Assembly: GCA_025054715.1 (NCBI GenBank)
Contig: JANWYH010000002.1
Coordinates: forward strand, 62,001-126,000
DNA: 64,000 nucleotides
From: Pyrinomonadaceae bacterium
Lineage (GTDB): Bacteria > Acidobacteriota > Blastocatellia > Pyrinomonadales > Pyrinomonadaceae
Reading direction: 5' to 3'
Below, piece by piece: positions 55,400 through 63,779 of the stretch. Position numbers and translations under genes: made by a program. The first letter of the stretch is position 1; each line of letters starts with the position of its first letter. Under the pieces are notes generated by a model, which saw nothing but the letters and a program-made list of their open reading frames with translations, was not told where the DNA came from and ran no database searches.

Positions 55400-56560
55400 T
55401 CATTTCTCCAGGAAATTAAGAATTGCTCTAGCGGCATTCAAGGCCGCACCACCTTGTCCCAAAGTAGCCACGATATTTTTTAATTCCATACGCATTTTTT
55501 CGTTGTTTGGTTTTTCTAACAAAAAGAAAAGCTCCTCAGATAGTTTCTCTGGCGTAAACTCATCTTGAATAAGCTCAGTAACTAATCTCTTACCAGCAAT
55601 CAAGTTAACCAAACTGAAATGCGGAACATCAATTAAAGGTCTTAGAAGTTTATAGTTAAGACTTGAAGTTTTATAGACTACCACAAGCGGTGTTCCTATT
55701 ATTGCAGCTTCAAGTGTTGCCGTCCCACTAGTAACAGCCGCTACGTCCGAAGCATTAAGCGCATCATAAGTTTCACCATAAACGGTTATCAAACTAGCGT
55801 TTAGATTATTCAGCTTTCTTAAGACCGAATTTTTTGCCTTTTGCACTTCTTCAATTCTTCGCGTAGGAGCTAACGCATTAACAAACTGAATTTCTCGATT
55901 TCTTCTGTGCATTATTTCAGCAGTTTCAATCATTACTGGCAGGATTCGGCTTAATTCCTTCTGGCGACTTCCAGCAAGAAACGCAATTATTGGCTTATTA
56001 GGGTCAAGCCCGTGTTTTGAACAAAATTGTTCCTTTGAACAGCTAGCAAATACTTCACCCACTAATGGATTTCCTACATACTCTACGTGATGAATTCCTC
56101 TCTCAAAATACCACTGTTTTTCAAAAGGTAGGATTACTAACAGAAGATCAACGAATTTTCTTATTGCTTTTATCCTATAACCTCTCCACGCCCAAATTTG
56201 CGGAGAAATGTAGTATATAACTTTCAAGCCTCTTTTTTTTAGCGCTTTCGCAAGCTTTAAATTAAAATCCGGAAAATCCACCAAAATTAAGGCATCTGGC
56301 TTTCTCAAGAGCGCTTCTTGTTTCAATCTTTTAAAAGCTCGCAAAAACATCGGAAGCGATAAAGCTATTTCTAAAACTCCCACAACAGAAAGTTCATCAG
56401 CATCAACGATGGTTTCAACGCCGCAAGCCCTTAAGTTTTTCCCTGTAGCTCCGAAAAATTCTATTTTCTCTTCCGAAAGCTCACGAAGCCTGCGAACAAG
56501 TCTTGCTGCAAGTGCATCACCAGAAGCCTCGCCTACCACTATCATCAATCGCTTCATCAC
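55400..56560 (-). CDS. lpxB: Lipid-A-disaccharide synthase
   Basis: 386 residues, GT-B glycosyltransferase of the LpxB family: VGEASGDALAARLVRRL at the N-terminus, DFPDFNLKLAK, YYISPQIWAWR, VGNPLVGEV and TSGTATLEAA near the donor site. It joins two acylated glucosamines during lipid A synthesis, implying an outer membrane with lipopolysaccharide. Two ATGs are tandem at the start. No other lpx genes are adjacent. Confidence 0.95.
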   Translation of the reverse strand: MMKRLMIVVGEASGDALAARLVRRLRELSEEKIEFFGATGKNLRACGVETIVDADELSVVGVLEIALSLPMFLRAFKRLKQEALLRKPDALILVDFPDFNLKLAKALKKRGLKVIYYISPQIWAWRGYRIKAIRKFVDLLLVILPFEKQWYFERGIHHVEYVGNPLVGEVFASCSKEQFCSKHGLDPNKPIIAFLAGSRQKELSRILPVMIETAEIMHRRNREIQFVNALAPTRRIEEVQKAKNSVLRKLNNLNASLITVYGETYDALNASDVAAVTSGTATLEAAIIGTPLVVVYKTSSLNYKLLRPLIDVPHFSLVNLIAGKRLVTELIQDEFTPEKLSEELFFLLEKPNNEKMRMELKNIVATLGQGGAALNAARAILNFLEK

Positions 56561-56645
56561 ACAACTTAACTCGCTAATTAGGTCATCTTACGATTTTCAA
56601 CAAACAGATCGCTCTGTTATACTTTTGTTTGTTATTTTTAAGCTT

Positions 56646-59225
56646 ATGAAATTCGTAGAGGTTTTACTAGTAAAGTTAAGATTTTCGCCTATCTTGCTTC
56701 TGATTGTAGTGTCAGCACAAGCACAGCTAGATTCTGTAGTGGCTCAGATAACTAACTCTACAAGAGAATCCTTCGTAACAGGAATTTCTGGAGACGGTCG
56801 CTTTGTTGTTTTTGAATCTACCGGCAACATAGCAACCGTCAATCCAAGAAATTCTGACGGTAATAGAGAGATTTTTTTGTTTGACTACGCTCAAAGACAG
56901 ATTTTTCAGATAACTAACACAAAAAGCCTTCTAAACGACCCAGCGCGAGATCCATCTTTTGACAATATCAAAGTCGAAATTGTAAACCAGCGCCCAGTAA
57001 TCAGCAATGATGGTCGTTGGATAGCCTTTAGTTCAAACGCAACATGTTCTTATCCAGGAAATCCTACAGCAAGTCCGCCCATTCCACCTATAGATCCAAC
57101 AGCCACTACTAATCCCGGCAACTTTGATCCGAATACGACCGACACATCCTTCCCCTGCAACATAACTTTAGGAAGCAATGTCACCAACAATCTAGTAAAT
57201 GATGGAAACACAGAGATTTGGCTTTACCAAATTCCTCTGGTTCCACCTGCAGACCTTTCAAGTGGTGACGAAGTCCCATTCGTTGACCTAAGTGCAGGAA
57301 CCTTTATTCGCGTAACAAATACCTTACCTAGTCGTCTTCCTCAGCCGGGCACTTCTTCAACCGCAGCGGTAATAGCAGACGATAATCGAGACGTAAGCAT
57401 CAATGACAATGGTAATGTTATCGCTTTCATTTCAAATAGGGACCTAGTTCCCTGTCCTACGACTCCATCTCCAACTTGTGGCAACGCATATCCAGATTTT
57501 GACAATCCAGAAGTATATGTTTATGTTCATTCCGTAAACACAATTTCTCAAGTTACGGCAACTCCACGCGGAAACATCTTAGCACCTATTTATAATGTCA
57601 ACCCAAACATTTCAGGTAACGGCTTGAGAGTATTCTTTTTAAGCAACGCAAATAATCCTATCGTTGGCATGTCTGGTGGTAACAACTCCGATAATTCAGA
57701 TGAAATCTTCTACGCTGATCTTGACCCAAACGGTAATCCAACTGGAACAAAAAGACAGGTAACACAAACAAGCAGAACTCAAACAAACGATTTCGTTAAC
57801 ATCTTAAGCTATGGAAAACGAGTTAGCCGAGACGGAAGATTTATCGCCTTTGAATCATTTGCTGACTTGACTAATGAAAACAATGGAAACAATTATAACT
57901 CAAGTGCTGTTTTCGTTTTTGATGCAACAGCCTCAGCGAATCCATTCCGTCGCATTGGCCCCAGAGCCGACGCCGACCCAGGCGCATCCGAAGGTGATGT
58001 GCTAAGATTCCCCGGATTTACTGATTATGATTCAAACGGCACTCCAGCTACAGTTGTGCTTACCACCAGGTTAAACATAACTCCTTCAGGCACGATTCCA
58101 TCTAATCCTCAAGATGGACTGAATCCTGCTCCGGAAAGACCTCCTCAAATATATGCTTATCAACTTAATCAGCCTCCATCATCGGCAAGATTTACGAGAG
58201 TATCGAAATTTCCCGCAAGTTCTGTTATTGCTTCTACTCAAGCCTATGCTAGCAATTCTTTTCGTAGAATGGCTTTTAGCCTCGCTCAATCCGAATTAGG
58301 AACAGGTAACTTTGATCTAGTCACGGAAGGATACTATCTTTTAACTCCTTTCGTTGAAACAACTGCCGCAGCTAATTTTAATTTTGCAACCGGAGCTAGC
58401 CGCTTAGCGGTTTCGCCCTCACCTGTCCCAACACCATCTCCGACATCTTCACCGACACCAACACCTAGCCCCACAACATCTCCAACTCCAACGCCAACTC
58501 CCATAACACCGCCTGCTGTTCAAGGCATCTCACCCGGCATGCTGGCAATTGTAAGCCTTGATAGTGGCTTCATTAGACCCATACCGAACAAAACTGCTGT
58601 AGGTTCAATCTCACGAAGTCCACAGCTTCCGATAGAACTGGCAGGCGTCACAATGACAATAGGTGGTGCTACGGTCGGTTTAAAATCAATAAGTAGAAGG
58701 GAAATTGTTTTCGTAGTTCCGCTAGGACTTTCTACAGGCTCATCAGATTCGGCTTCTTACCCATTTGTAATAAACGTAAGAGGCGTAGTCTATAAAGGCA
58801 CAGTTACGATTGTTCCCTTCCGACCCGATGTATTTACGAATCTACCCTCACCAGGTCCCGGCGGAAGAGCCAAAATACAAAACGTTACAAATCGAGTTCC
58901 TACAACAGAACCCTTTACAACTACAACCATTAAAATAAAAGGTGGAAGGCGCGTTCCGACCGTCTTAAGGATTTATGTTACTGGCGTTGCCAACATAGAT
59001 ATTCGCTCACTTCTTTTAGTGAGAATCGGCAGCGTAACAATTCCTGTCTCAATCTCATCTTCTAACCCTAGAACCATAGAACCCGGTATTCAGGTCATAG
59101 ACTTTGAGCTTCCTTCCAGTCTAGCAGGTGCAGGCGATCAGCCAGTAGTTGTTTCGGTAACCTTCTCTGGCAGAGAGTATTCGAGTCGCCTAGACGATAC
59201 TGCACCGAAAACAAGAATTCTCTAA
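56646..59225 (+). CDS. Large secreted beta-propeller protein with Pro/Thr linker and C-terminal Ig-like domain
   Basis: 859 residues: signal peptide (SPILLLIVVSAQAQ), a long TolB-like propeller (repeated ISGDGRFVVF, ISNDGRWIAF, ISGNGLRVFF, VSRDGRFIAF motifs), a Pro/Thr/Ser linker at 58417-58515, and a final domain beginning QGISPGMLAIVSLDSGFI with VGSISRSPQLP and VVPLGL segments that resembles an uncharacterised C-terminal domain frequent in Acidobacteria (TIGR03437-like). It is a probable extracellular or outer-membrane protein of unknown role. TATACT at 56618-56623 may be the -10 box. The start at 56646 puts the signal peptide at the N-terminus. Confidence 0.82.
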   Translation: MKFVEVLLVKLRFSPILLLIVVSAQAQLDSVVAQITNSTRESFVTGISGDGRFVVFESTGNIATVNPRNSDGNREIFLFDYAQRQIFQITNTKSLLNDPARDPSFDNIKVEIVNQRPVISNDGRWIAFSSNATCSYPGNPTASPPIPPIDPTATTNPGNFDPNTTDTSFPCNITLGSNVTNNLVNDGNTEIWLYQIPLVPPADLSSGDEVPFVDLSAGTFIRVTNTLPSRLPQPGTSSTAAVIADDNRDVSINDNGNVIAFISNRDLVPCPTTPSPTCGNAYPDFDNPEVYVYVHSVNTISQVTATPRGNILAPIYNVNPNISGNGLRVFFLSNANNPIVGMSGGNNSDNSDEIFYADLDPNGNPTGTKRQVTQTSRTQTNDFVNILSYGKRVSRDGRFIAFESFADLTNENNGNNYNSSAVFVFDATASANPFRRIGPRADADPGASEGDVLRFPGFTDYDSNGTPATVVLTTRLNITPSGTIPSNPQDGLNPAPERPPQIYAYQLNQPPSSARFTRVSKFPASSVIASTQAYASNSFRRMAFSLAQSELGTGNFDLVTEGYYLLTPFVETTAAANFNFATGASRLAVSPSPVPTPSPTSSPTPTPSPTTSPTPTPTPITPPAVQGISPGMLAIVSLDSGFIRPIPNKTAVGSISRSPQLPIELAGVTMTIGGATVGLKSISRREIVFVVPLGLSTGSSDSASYPFVINVRGVVYKGTVTIVPFRPDVFTNLPSPGPGGRAKIQNVTNRVPTTEPFTTTTIKIKGGRRVPTVLRIYVTGVANIDIRSLLLVRIGSVTIPVSISSSNPRTIEPGIQVIDFELPSSLAGAGDQPVVVSVTFSGREYSSRLDDTAPKTRIL
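58417..58515 (+). repeat. Pro/Thr/Ser-rich linker-coding repeat
   Basis: Imperfect tandem codons give PTPSPT-like units between the propeller and the last domain of the 56646 gene. Low complexity, typical of an extended cell-surface linker. Confidence 0.7.
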
Positions 59226-59230
59226 ATCTA

Positions 59231-59266
59231 AAGTCAGAAAGTCTAAATAAAAGGACTTTCTGACTT
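59231..59266 (+). terminator. Hairpin terminator after the secreted propeller gene
   Basis: AAGTCAGAAAGTC pairs with GACTTTCTGACTT (13 bp, perfect) around a 10-nt loop, beginning 6 nt after the stop codon. The following tract (AATCTCTCTT) is only partly T-rich, so termination may be incomplete. Confidence 0.75.
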
Positions 59267-59327
59267 AATCTCTCTTGAAACTTTAGGCAAAACCTAACCC
59301 TGCTTTTCGTCTATTTAGTTAGAACCT

Positions 59328-60284
59328 ATGACTACAGATTTTATTCGTGATGTGATTAATAGTCGTTGGGAAGACGCTTTCTTCAAACTTGGTAGACTCC
59401 AATTCAAAGAGATCTTACAAAGCTTCGCTACGTTAGACCCGATAGATTTAGATGAGCTATGGAAAAATAGAGGAAAGGTCTGCATAGCAGATTTACCAAA
59501 GGTAGAATTCGCATACAAGATAGTGAAAAACCGACAAATACCTTTTCCTACTCCGAAAGAAATCACTCAAGCTGAATTAGCTGATGCAAGTGCCTTTATT
59601 ACAAAACCTTCTTATTTAAAAATTGATGAAGATCTAACCGGCATCTTACCGAAAGCAGGCACTCCCTTAACCCTTACAGATGCTGCATACGAGCAACAAG
59701 CTTCAACGTTAGGTGTAGAAGTATCTGCAATAATGGCAGTTGCACAGGTCGAAGCCGGAGGCCGTAAAGGTTTCGCCAATGGTTTCCCGATTGTTCGTTA
59801 TGAGTTACATGTTTTTCACAGGCTAACAAATGGAGTTTACTATAAAACGCATCCTCATCTTTCTCAGCCAACATTCGCAAAAGGCAATCCTTATCATACG
59901 GGAAAACAAATAGATGAATGGAGATTCATTCACGCAGCTATGCTGCTTCAAGACGGAGCTGGTAGAAGACGCTATTCAGAAGCATGGCAGTCAACTTCTT
60001 GGGGAATGTTTCAAATAATGGGATTCAACTATAAACTCGTTGGCTGGACTAGCGTTGAAAGCTTTGTTGCTGATATGTTTAAATCAGAAGAAAATCACCT
60101 TAAAGCCTTTATAGGATTTTGCCAAAAAAACGATCTTGTAAAATATATCAAAGATCGAAAGTGGGAAGATTTTGCTTTTCGCTACAATGGACCAAGTTAC
60201 AAAGTTAACAAATACCACGAAAAAATGGAGCAAGCTTACAAGAAGATAAGAGAAGAAAGAATAAAGCAAGGAAAGAGGCCTTAA
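59328..60284 (+). CDS. N-acetylmuramidase (DUF3380, endolysin-like), no signal peptide
   Basis: 318 residues. From about 115 onward it fits the DUF3380 muramidase family of phage endolysins: ALLAVAEVESGG-like AIMAVAQVEAGG (catalytic E142), then a PIVRYELHVFHRLT segment and TSWGMFQIMGFNY. It should cleave the glycan strand of peptidoglycan. The first 110 residues are not a known domain. No signal peptide and no holin or other phage genes nearby. The next gene, a secreted protein, begins 1 nt after its stop, which suggests an effector-immunity pair rather than a prophage relic. Confidence 0.85.
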   Translation: MTTDFIRDVINSRWEDAFFKLGRLQFKEILQSFATLDPIDLDELWKNRGKVCIADLPKVEFAYKIVKNRQIPFPTPKEITQAELADASAFITKPSYLKIDEDLTGILPKAGTPLTLTDAAYEQQASTLGVEVSAIMAVAQVEAGGRKGFANGFPIVRYELHVFHRLTNGVYYKTHPHLSQPTFAKGNPYHTGKQIDEWRFIHAAMLLQDGAGRRRYSEAWQSTSWGMFQIMGFNYKLVGWTSVESFVADMFKSEENHLKAFIGFCQKNDLVKYIKDRKWEDFAFRYNGPSYKVNKYHEKMEQAYKKIREERIKQGKRP

Positions 60285-60285
60285 T

Positions 60286-60939
60286 ATGCTAAAGATTTTG
60301 TTATGTTTTTCCTTAATCTTGCAAAACACCTGCTTCGGAGTCGAAGAAAGCCAACAAATTCGGAAACAAGAAATCGTAAGGAAAACAGAACCTGGATATT
60401 CTGGGATTTTTGAAGCGTTAACTATTGGAATAAACGATCGGATTATAACAGGTTATTACGAAAATTATAGAGGAGAACTGATTGAGGGCGGCGCACCTCA
60501 GTTTTCATGTGCATTTTATTTAGAAGGCGAGCTAAAAGACGATAAATACGAGATAAAAGTCGTATATCCTGACATAGACTATAAAATAGAAGGTTTTATC
60601 GAGTTTACAAGATTTGAGGACAAACCCGCTGTTTTCATGAAGCTAAACGAAGACCCACCAGGATGCGCAAACGTAGAGCCTAAAAGTTTCGTAGAGGGCG
60701 TCTTTTTGACAGCAAACCAAAAAGGCACATGGAGAGAAATTCGTCTTGTCAGGAAAGATAAAACCTTCTTTTACAAAAATCCGGATTCAAGAGCCAGAAC
60801 AAAAACTTACGTAATTAAACATGATCCGGTTCGCCTTTTCGAAATCAAAGATGGTTGGACGAAGGTAGAAGTAGAAACCCGAAAAGGAAAGAAAATAGAC
60901 GGCTGGGTGAGATTAGAAGATTTGTATCCTTCAAATTAA
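60286..60939 (+). CDS. Secreted protein with C-terminal SH3-like domain, partner of the muramidase gene
   Basis: 217 residues: signal peptide (LKILLCFSLILQNTCFG), an uncharacterised beta-rich domain (about 30-155) with two Cys likely to pair in the periplasm, and a C-terminal SH3b-like part ending DGWTKVEVETRKGKKIDGWVRLEDLY. It follows the muramidase gene by 1 nt. A periplasmic protein coupled to a cytosolic muramidase is the usual layout of immunity to peptidoglycan-cleaving toxins; it could also be a regulator or a cell-wall binding cofactor. Function is inference. Confidence 0.72.
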   Translation: MLKILLCFSLILQNTCFGVEESQQIRKQEIVRKTEPGYSGIFEALTIGINDRIITGYYENYRGELIEGGAPQFSCAFYLEGELKDDKYEIKVVYPDIDYKIEGFIEFTRFEDKPAVFMKLNEDPPGCANVEPKSFVEGVFLTANQKGTWREIRLVRKDKTFFYKNPDSRARTKTYVIKHDPVRLFEIKDGWTKVEVETRKGKKIDGWVRLEDLYPSN

Positions 60940-61019
60940 AAAACTGTTGTCACGAACAGAAACTCCATCTAAGCTTACTTTGAACATCAAAACTACAAAG
61001 CTAGAATTCCTCGTGTAGT

Positions 61020-61048
61020 TTGACAATTTCCCGAAAGAAAATTAACTT
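61020..61048 (+). promoter_or_regulatory. Predicted promoter of the threonine deaminase gene, leaderless
   Basis: TTGACA (61020-61025, perfect -35), 17-nt spacer, TAACTT (61043-61048, weak -10). The ATG at 61056 is 7 nt past the -10, so the transcript should start at the codon. Confidence 0.5.
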
Positions 61049-61055
61049 GAGCTTA

Positions 61056-62291
61056 ATGACTCTGAAACTAGCCGATATTCAAGACGCGAGGAAAATTTTA
61101 CAAAAGGTTATAATCCCTACTCCGATACTTTTCGACGAAAAGCTTTCAAATTTAACGGGCGTGAAAGCATATCTAAAAGCTGAGTGTCTTCAGCGGAGCG
61201 GCTCTTTTAAGGTTCGTGGTGCATATAATAAAATTGCCCGTTTATCGCCGGAGGAGAAGGCGCGCGGAGTTATCACGGCTTCGGCGGGAAATCACGCCCA
61301 AGGCGTGGCTTTAGCAGCAAGATTGCACCAAATAAAAGCAACTATAGTTTTGCCCGAATATGCTCCGTTGACGAAGGTTACGGCGACTAAGGCTCAAGGT
61401 GCTGAAGTCATACTTCACGGCTCAAGTTTCGATGAAGCCGTATCTTATTCGCTTCAACTTCAGGAAAAACACGGCTACACATACGTTCATGCCTTTGACG
61501 ACGAAATGGTAATTGCTGGTCAGGGAACAATAGGCTGGGAAATCGTCGAAGACATTCCTGAAACGACCGTAGTAGTCGTGCCAATAGGAGGTGGTGGTAT
61601 AATTTCAGGCATCGCTCTTGCTGTTAAAAACCTATTGCCAAAGGTAAGAGTATATGGTGTTCAAGCAGCAAATTGTGCTGCTATGAGAGATTCCATAAAG
61701 GCTGGAAAACCTGTAGAAGCAAAGAGTTATCAATTTACTATTGCAGATGGAATCGCCGTTAAAAAGCCCGGTGGGAAAACCTTAGAGATAATCAAAAACT
61801 TTGTTGACGATATTGTAGAAGTTACCGAAGAAGAAATAGCCAGCGCGATTTTTCATTGCGTTCAGAATTTGAAGTTAGTCGTTGAAGGAGCTGGGGCAGC
61901 CGGTGTGGCAGCACTTTTGGCAAGAAAAGTAAAGATTGATCCTGGTGATACGATATGCACAGTGCTTTGCGGAGGAAACATTGACGCAAACTTACTTTCG
62001 AGGGTTTTGGAGCAAGAACTTGTTCGTCGTGGCCACTACATAATCTTGAAACTACTTGTTCCAGACAGACCCGGCATGCTTGCTGCTCTCACAAAAGCCG
62101 TAGCTGAAACTAGAGCAAACATAATAGAAGTTTTTCATCGCCGCTCGATGTGGCTCGCCCCTCTTGGCTTCGTAGGTATTGAAATGCTACTCGAGGTAAG
62201 AGACGAAGAGCATGGCAAGGAAGTTTTTGAGCATCTTCAAACCGTAGGCTATCACGTAGAAAGAGAAGGTGTGGGTGATTGGGAAGAATAG
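61056..62291 (+). CDS. ilvA: Threonine ammonia-lyase (PLP-dependent, with ACT domain)
   Basis: About 411 residues. It makes 2-oxobutyrate and ammonia from threonine, the first step to isoleucine. PLP-Lys in SGSFKVRGAYNK, the ASAGNHAQG substrate loop and the PIGGGGIISG phosphate loop are present, and a C-terminal ACT-like part (VPDRPGMLAALTKAVAETRANI) suggests allosteric control. The in-frame TTG at 61020 is part of the -35 box, so I start at 61056. Confidence 0.93.
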   Translation: MTLKLADIQDARKILQKVIIPTPILFDEKLSNLTGVKAYLKAECLQRSGSFKVRGAYNKIARLSPEEKARGVITASAGNHAQGVALAARLHQIKATIVLPEYAPLTKVTATKAQGAEVILHGSSFDEAVSYSLQLQEKHGYTYVHAFDDEMVIAGQGTIGWEIVEDIPETTVVVVPIGGGGIISGIALAVKNLLPKVRVYGVQAANCAAMRDSIKAGKPVEAKSYQFTIADGIAVKKPGGKTLEIIKNFVDDIVEVTEEEIASAIFHCVQNLKLVVEGAGAAGVAALLARKVKIDPGDTICTVLCGGNIDANLLSRVLEQELVRRGHYIILKLLVPDRPGMLAALTKAVAETRANIIEVFHRRSMWLAPLGFVGIEMLLEVRDEEHGKEVFEHLQTVGYHVEREGVGDWEE

Positions 62292-62366
62292 TTGCCATTT
62301 TCGATTTTTGGTGGCCAAATCTTATAATTTTGTTTTTGAATTTTTGACAAGTAAGGAGATTACGAA

Positions 62367-63776
62367 ATGGCAGAAAAGTTTGATGTAGTTATAATTGGCG
62401 CCGGGCCCGGCGGATATGTTGCCGCAGTTCGTGGTGCGCAAATAGGATTAAAAGTAGCCATAATTGAGAAGGAAAAAGGCGGTCGCCTTGGAGGCACCTG
62501 TGGTCTCAGAGGGTGTATTCCAACAAAGGCATTGCTAAATGCTGCTCATCTTTACGAAAAGGCACAACATTTTGAGAATTTCGGTCTTAAAGTCGAAAAA
62601 CTAAGCTTTGATTGGAAGCGAGTCCAAAAATACAAAGACGATGTGGTAGCAAAAAACTCGGCAGGGGTTTCCTATTTGATGAAAAAAAATAAGGTTACAG
62701 TCTTCAATGGTTTCGGCAAGATACTTTCTCCTGGTAAAGTCGAAGTCAAATACGAAGACGGCAAAAGCGAGGTTTTGGAAACGAAAAATATAATAATTGC
62801 AACAGGTTCCGTATGTCGTCCCATCGCGGGCTTTGAAACCGATGGTAAAAAGGTTGTGAATTCTGACCAAATTCTTGAGATTGAAAAAGTCCCAAAGAGC
62901 CTAATAGTAATGGGCTCAGGCGCCGTCGGAGTTGAATTTGCCAGCGTTTACTCCCGTTTTGGTGCGGAAACAACAATCGTCGAGCTTCTTGATAGAATTG
63001 TCCCTCTAGAAGATGAAGAGGTTTCAAAAGAGCTTGAACGCAGCTTCAAAAAAAGAGGGATAAAGGTTTACACGGGCGTAAAGCTAGAAAAAATGGAGAA
63101 AAAAAGCTCATCAGTGAAAGTATCTGGAAAAGATTCAAAGGGTAATGAAGTAAGCTTTGAAGCTGAGATGTTGCTTGTAGCTGTCGGAAGAATGCCTTAC
63201 ACAGAAGGGCTTGGGCTTGAAAACACAAAAGTCAAGGTCAATCCTCGCGGAACAATAAAAGTCAATGAATTCTGCGAAACGGACGAACCAGGAATTTACG
63301 CAATAGGAGATGTAATTGATACGGCGTGGCTTGCTCATCTCGCCTCGAAAGAAGGTATTCTCGCCGTCGAAAAAATAGCGGGTAAAAGGGTCGAACCTAT
63401 AAATCACAGATTAGTTCCAAATTGCACTTACTGCGATCCAGAAGTTGCTTCGGTTGGTCTAACTGAAGCTAAGGCAAAAGAGTTGGGTTATGACGTAAAG
63501 GTGGCAAAATTTCCTTTTTCGGCAAGCGGGAAAGCTAGAATTTTAGGAGAAACCGAAGGATTCGTTAAGATAGTCGCAGAAAAGAAGTATGATGAAGTCT
63601 TAGGTGTTCATATTATTGGTCCGCATGCTACTGAACTTTTAGCTGAAGCTTGCGTTGCAATGCAGCTTGAAACGACGGCTGAAGAACTTGGACGAACTAT
63701 TCATGCTCATCCGACAGTTTCTGAAAGTATCATGGAGGCAGCAGAAGGAATACACGATTTAACGATACATTTGTGA
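62367..63776 (+). CDS. lpd: Dihydrolipoyl dehydrogenase
   Basis: 469 residues of the E3 family: FAD motif IIGAGPGGYVAA, redox Cys pair in GTCGLRGCIPT, NAD motif GSGAVGVEFAS, FAD motif YAIGDV and the C-terminal His-Glu active site (HAHPTVSE). It reoxidises dihydrolipoamide in the 2-oxoacid dehydrogenase or glycine cleavage complexes; no E1 or E2 gene lies adjacent. AAGGAG 8 nt upstream and TATAAT at 62323 mark the start region. Confidence 0.95.
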   Translation: MAEKFDVVIIGAGPGGYVAAVRGAQIGLKVAIIEKEKGGRLGGTCGLRGCIPTKALLNAAHLYEKAQHFENFGLKVEKLSFDWKRVQKYKDDVVAKNSAGVSYLMKKNKVTVFNGFGKILSPGKVEVKYEDGKSEVLETKNIIIATGSVCRPIAGFETDGKKVVNSDQILEIEKVPKSLIVMGSGAVGVEFASVYSRFGAETTIVELLDRIVPLEDEEVSKELERSFKKRGIKVYTGVKLEKMEKKSSSVKVSGKDSKGNEVSFEAEMLLVAVGRMPYTEGLGLENTKVKVNPRGTIKVNEFCETDEPGIYAIGDVIDTAWLAHLASKEGILAVEKIAGKRVEPINHRLVPNCTYCDPEVASVGLTEAKAKELGYDVKVAKFPFSASGKARILGETEGFVKIVAEKKYDEVLGVHIIGPHATELLAEACVAMQLETTAEELGRTIHAHPTVSESIMEAAEGIHDLTIHL

Positions 63777-63779
63777 ACA

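Noticed and set aside
56409-56645. Upstream extension of the propeller protein overlapping lpxB
   Set aside because: It would run antisense through lpxB and bury the signal peptide; ATG 56646 fits.
58417-58515. Pro/Thr-coding tract as a regulatory tandem repeat
   Set aside because: Codon-level low complexity explained by a protein linker.
59328-60939. Prophage remnant at the endolysin-like gene
   Set aside because: No holin, capsid, tail, integrase or att repeats within several kb.
61020-61055. TTG start of threonine deaminase at 61020
   Set aside because: The TTG is the start of a perfect TTGACA -35 box; homologues begin near the ATG at 61056.
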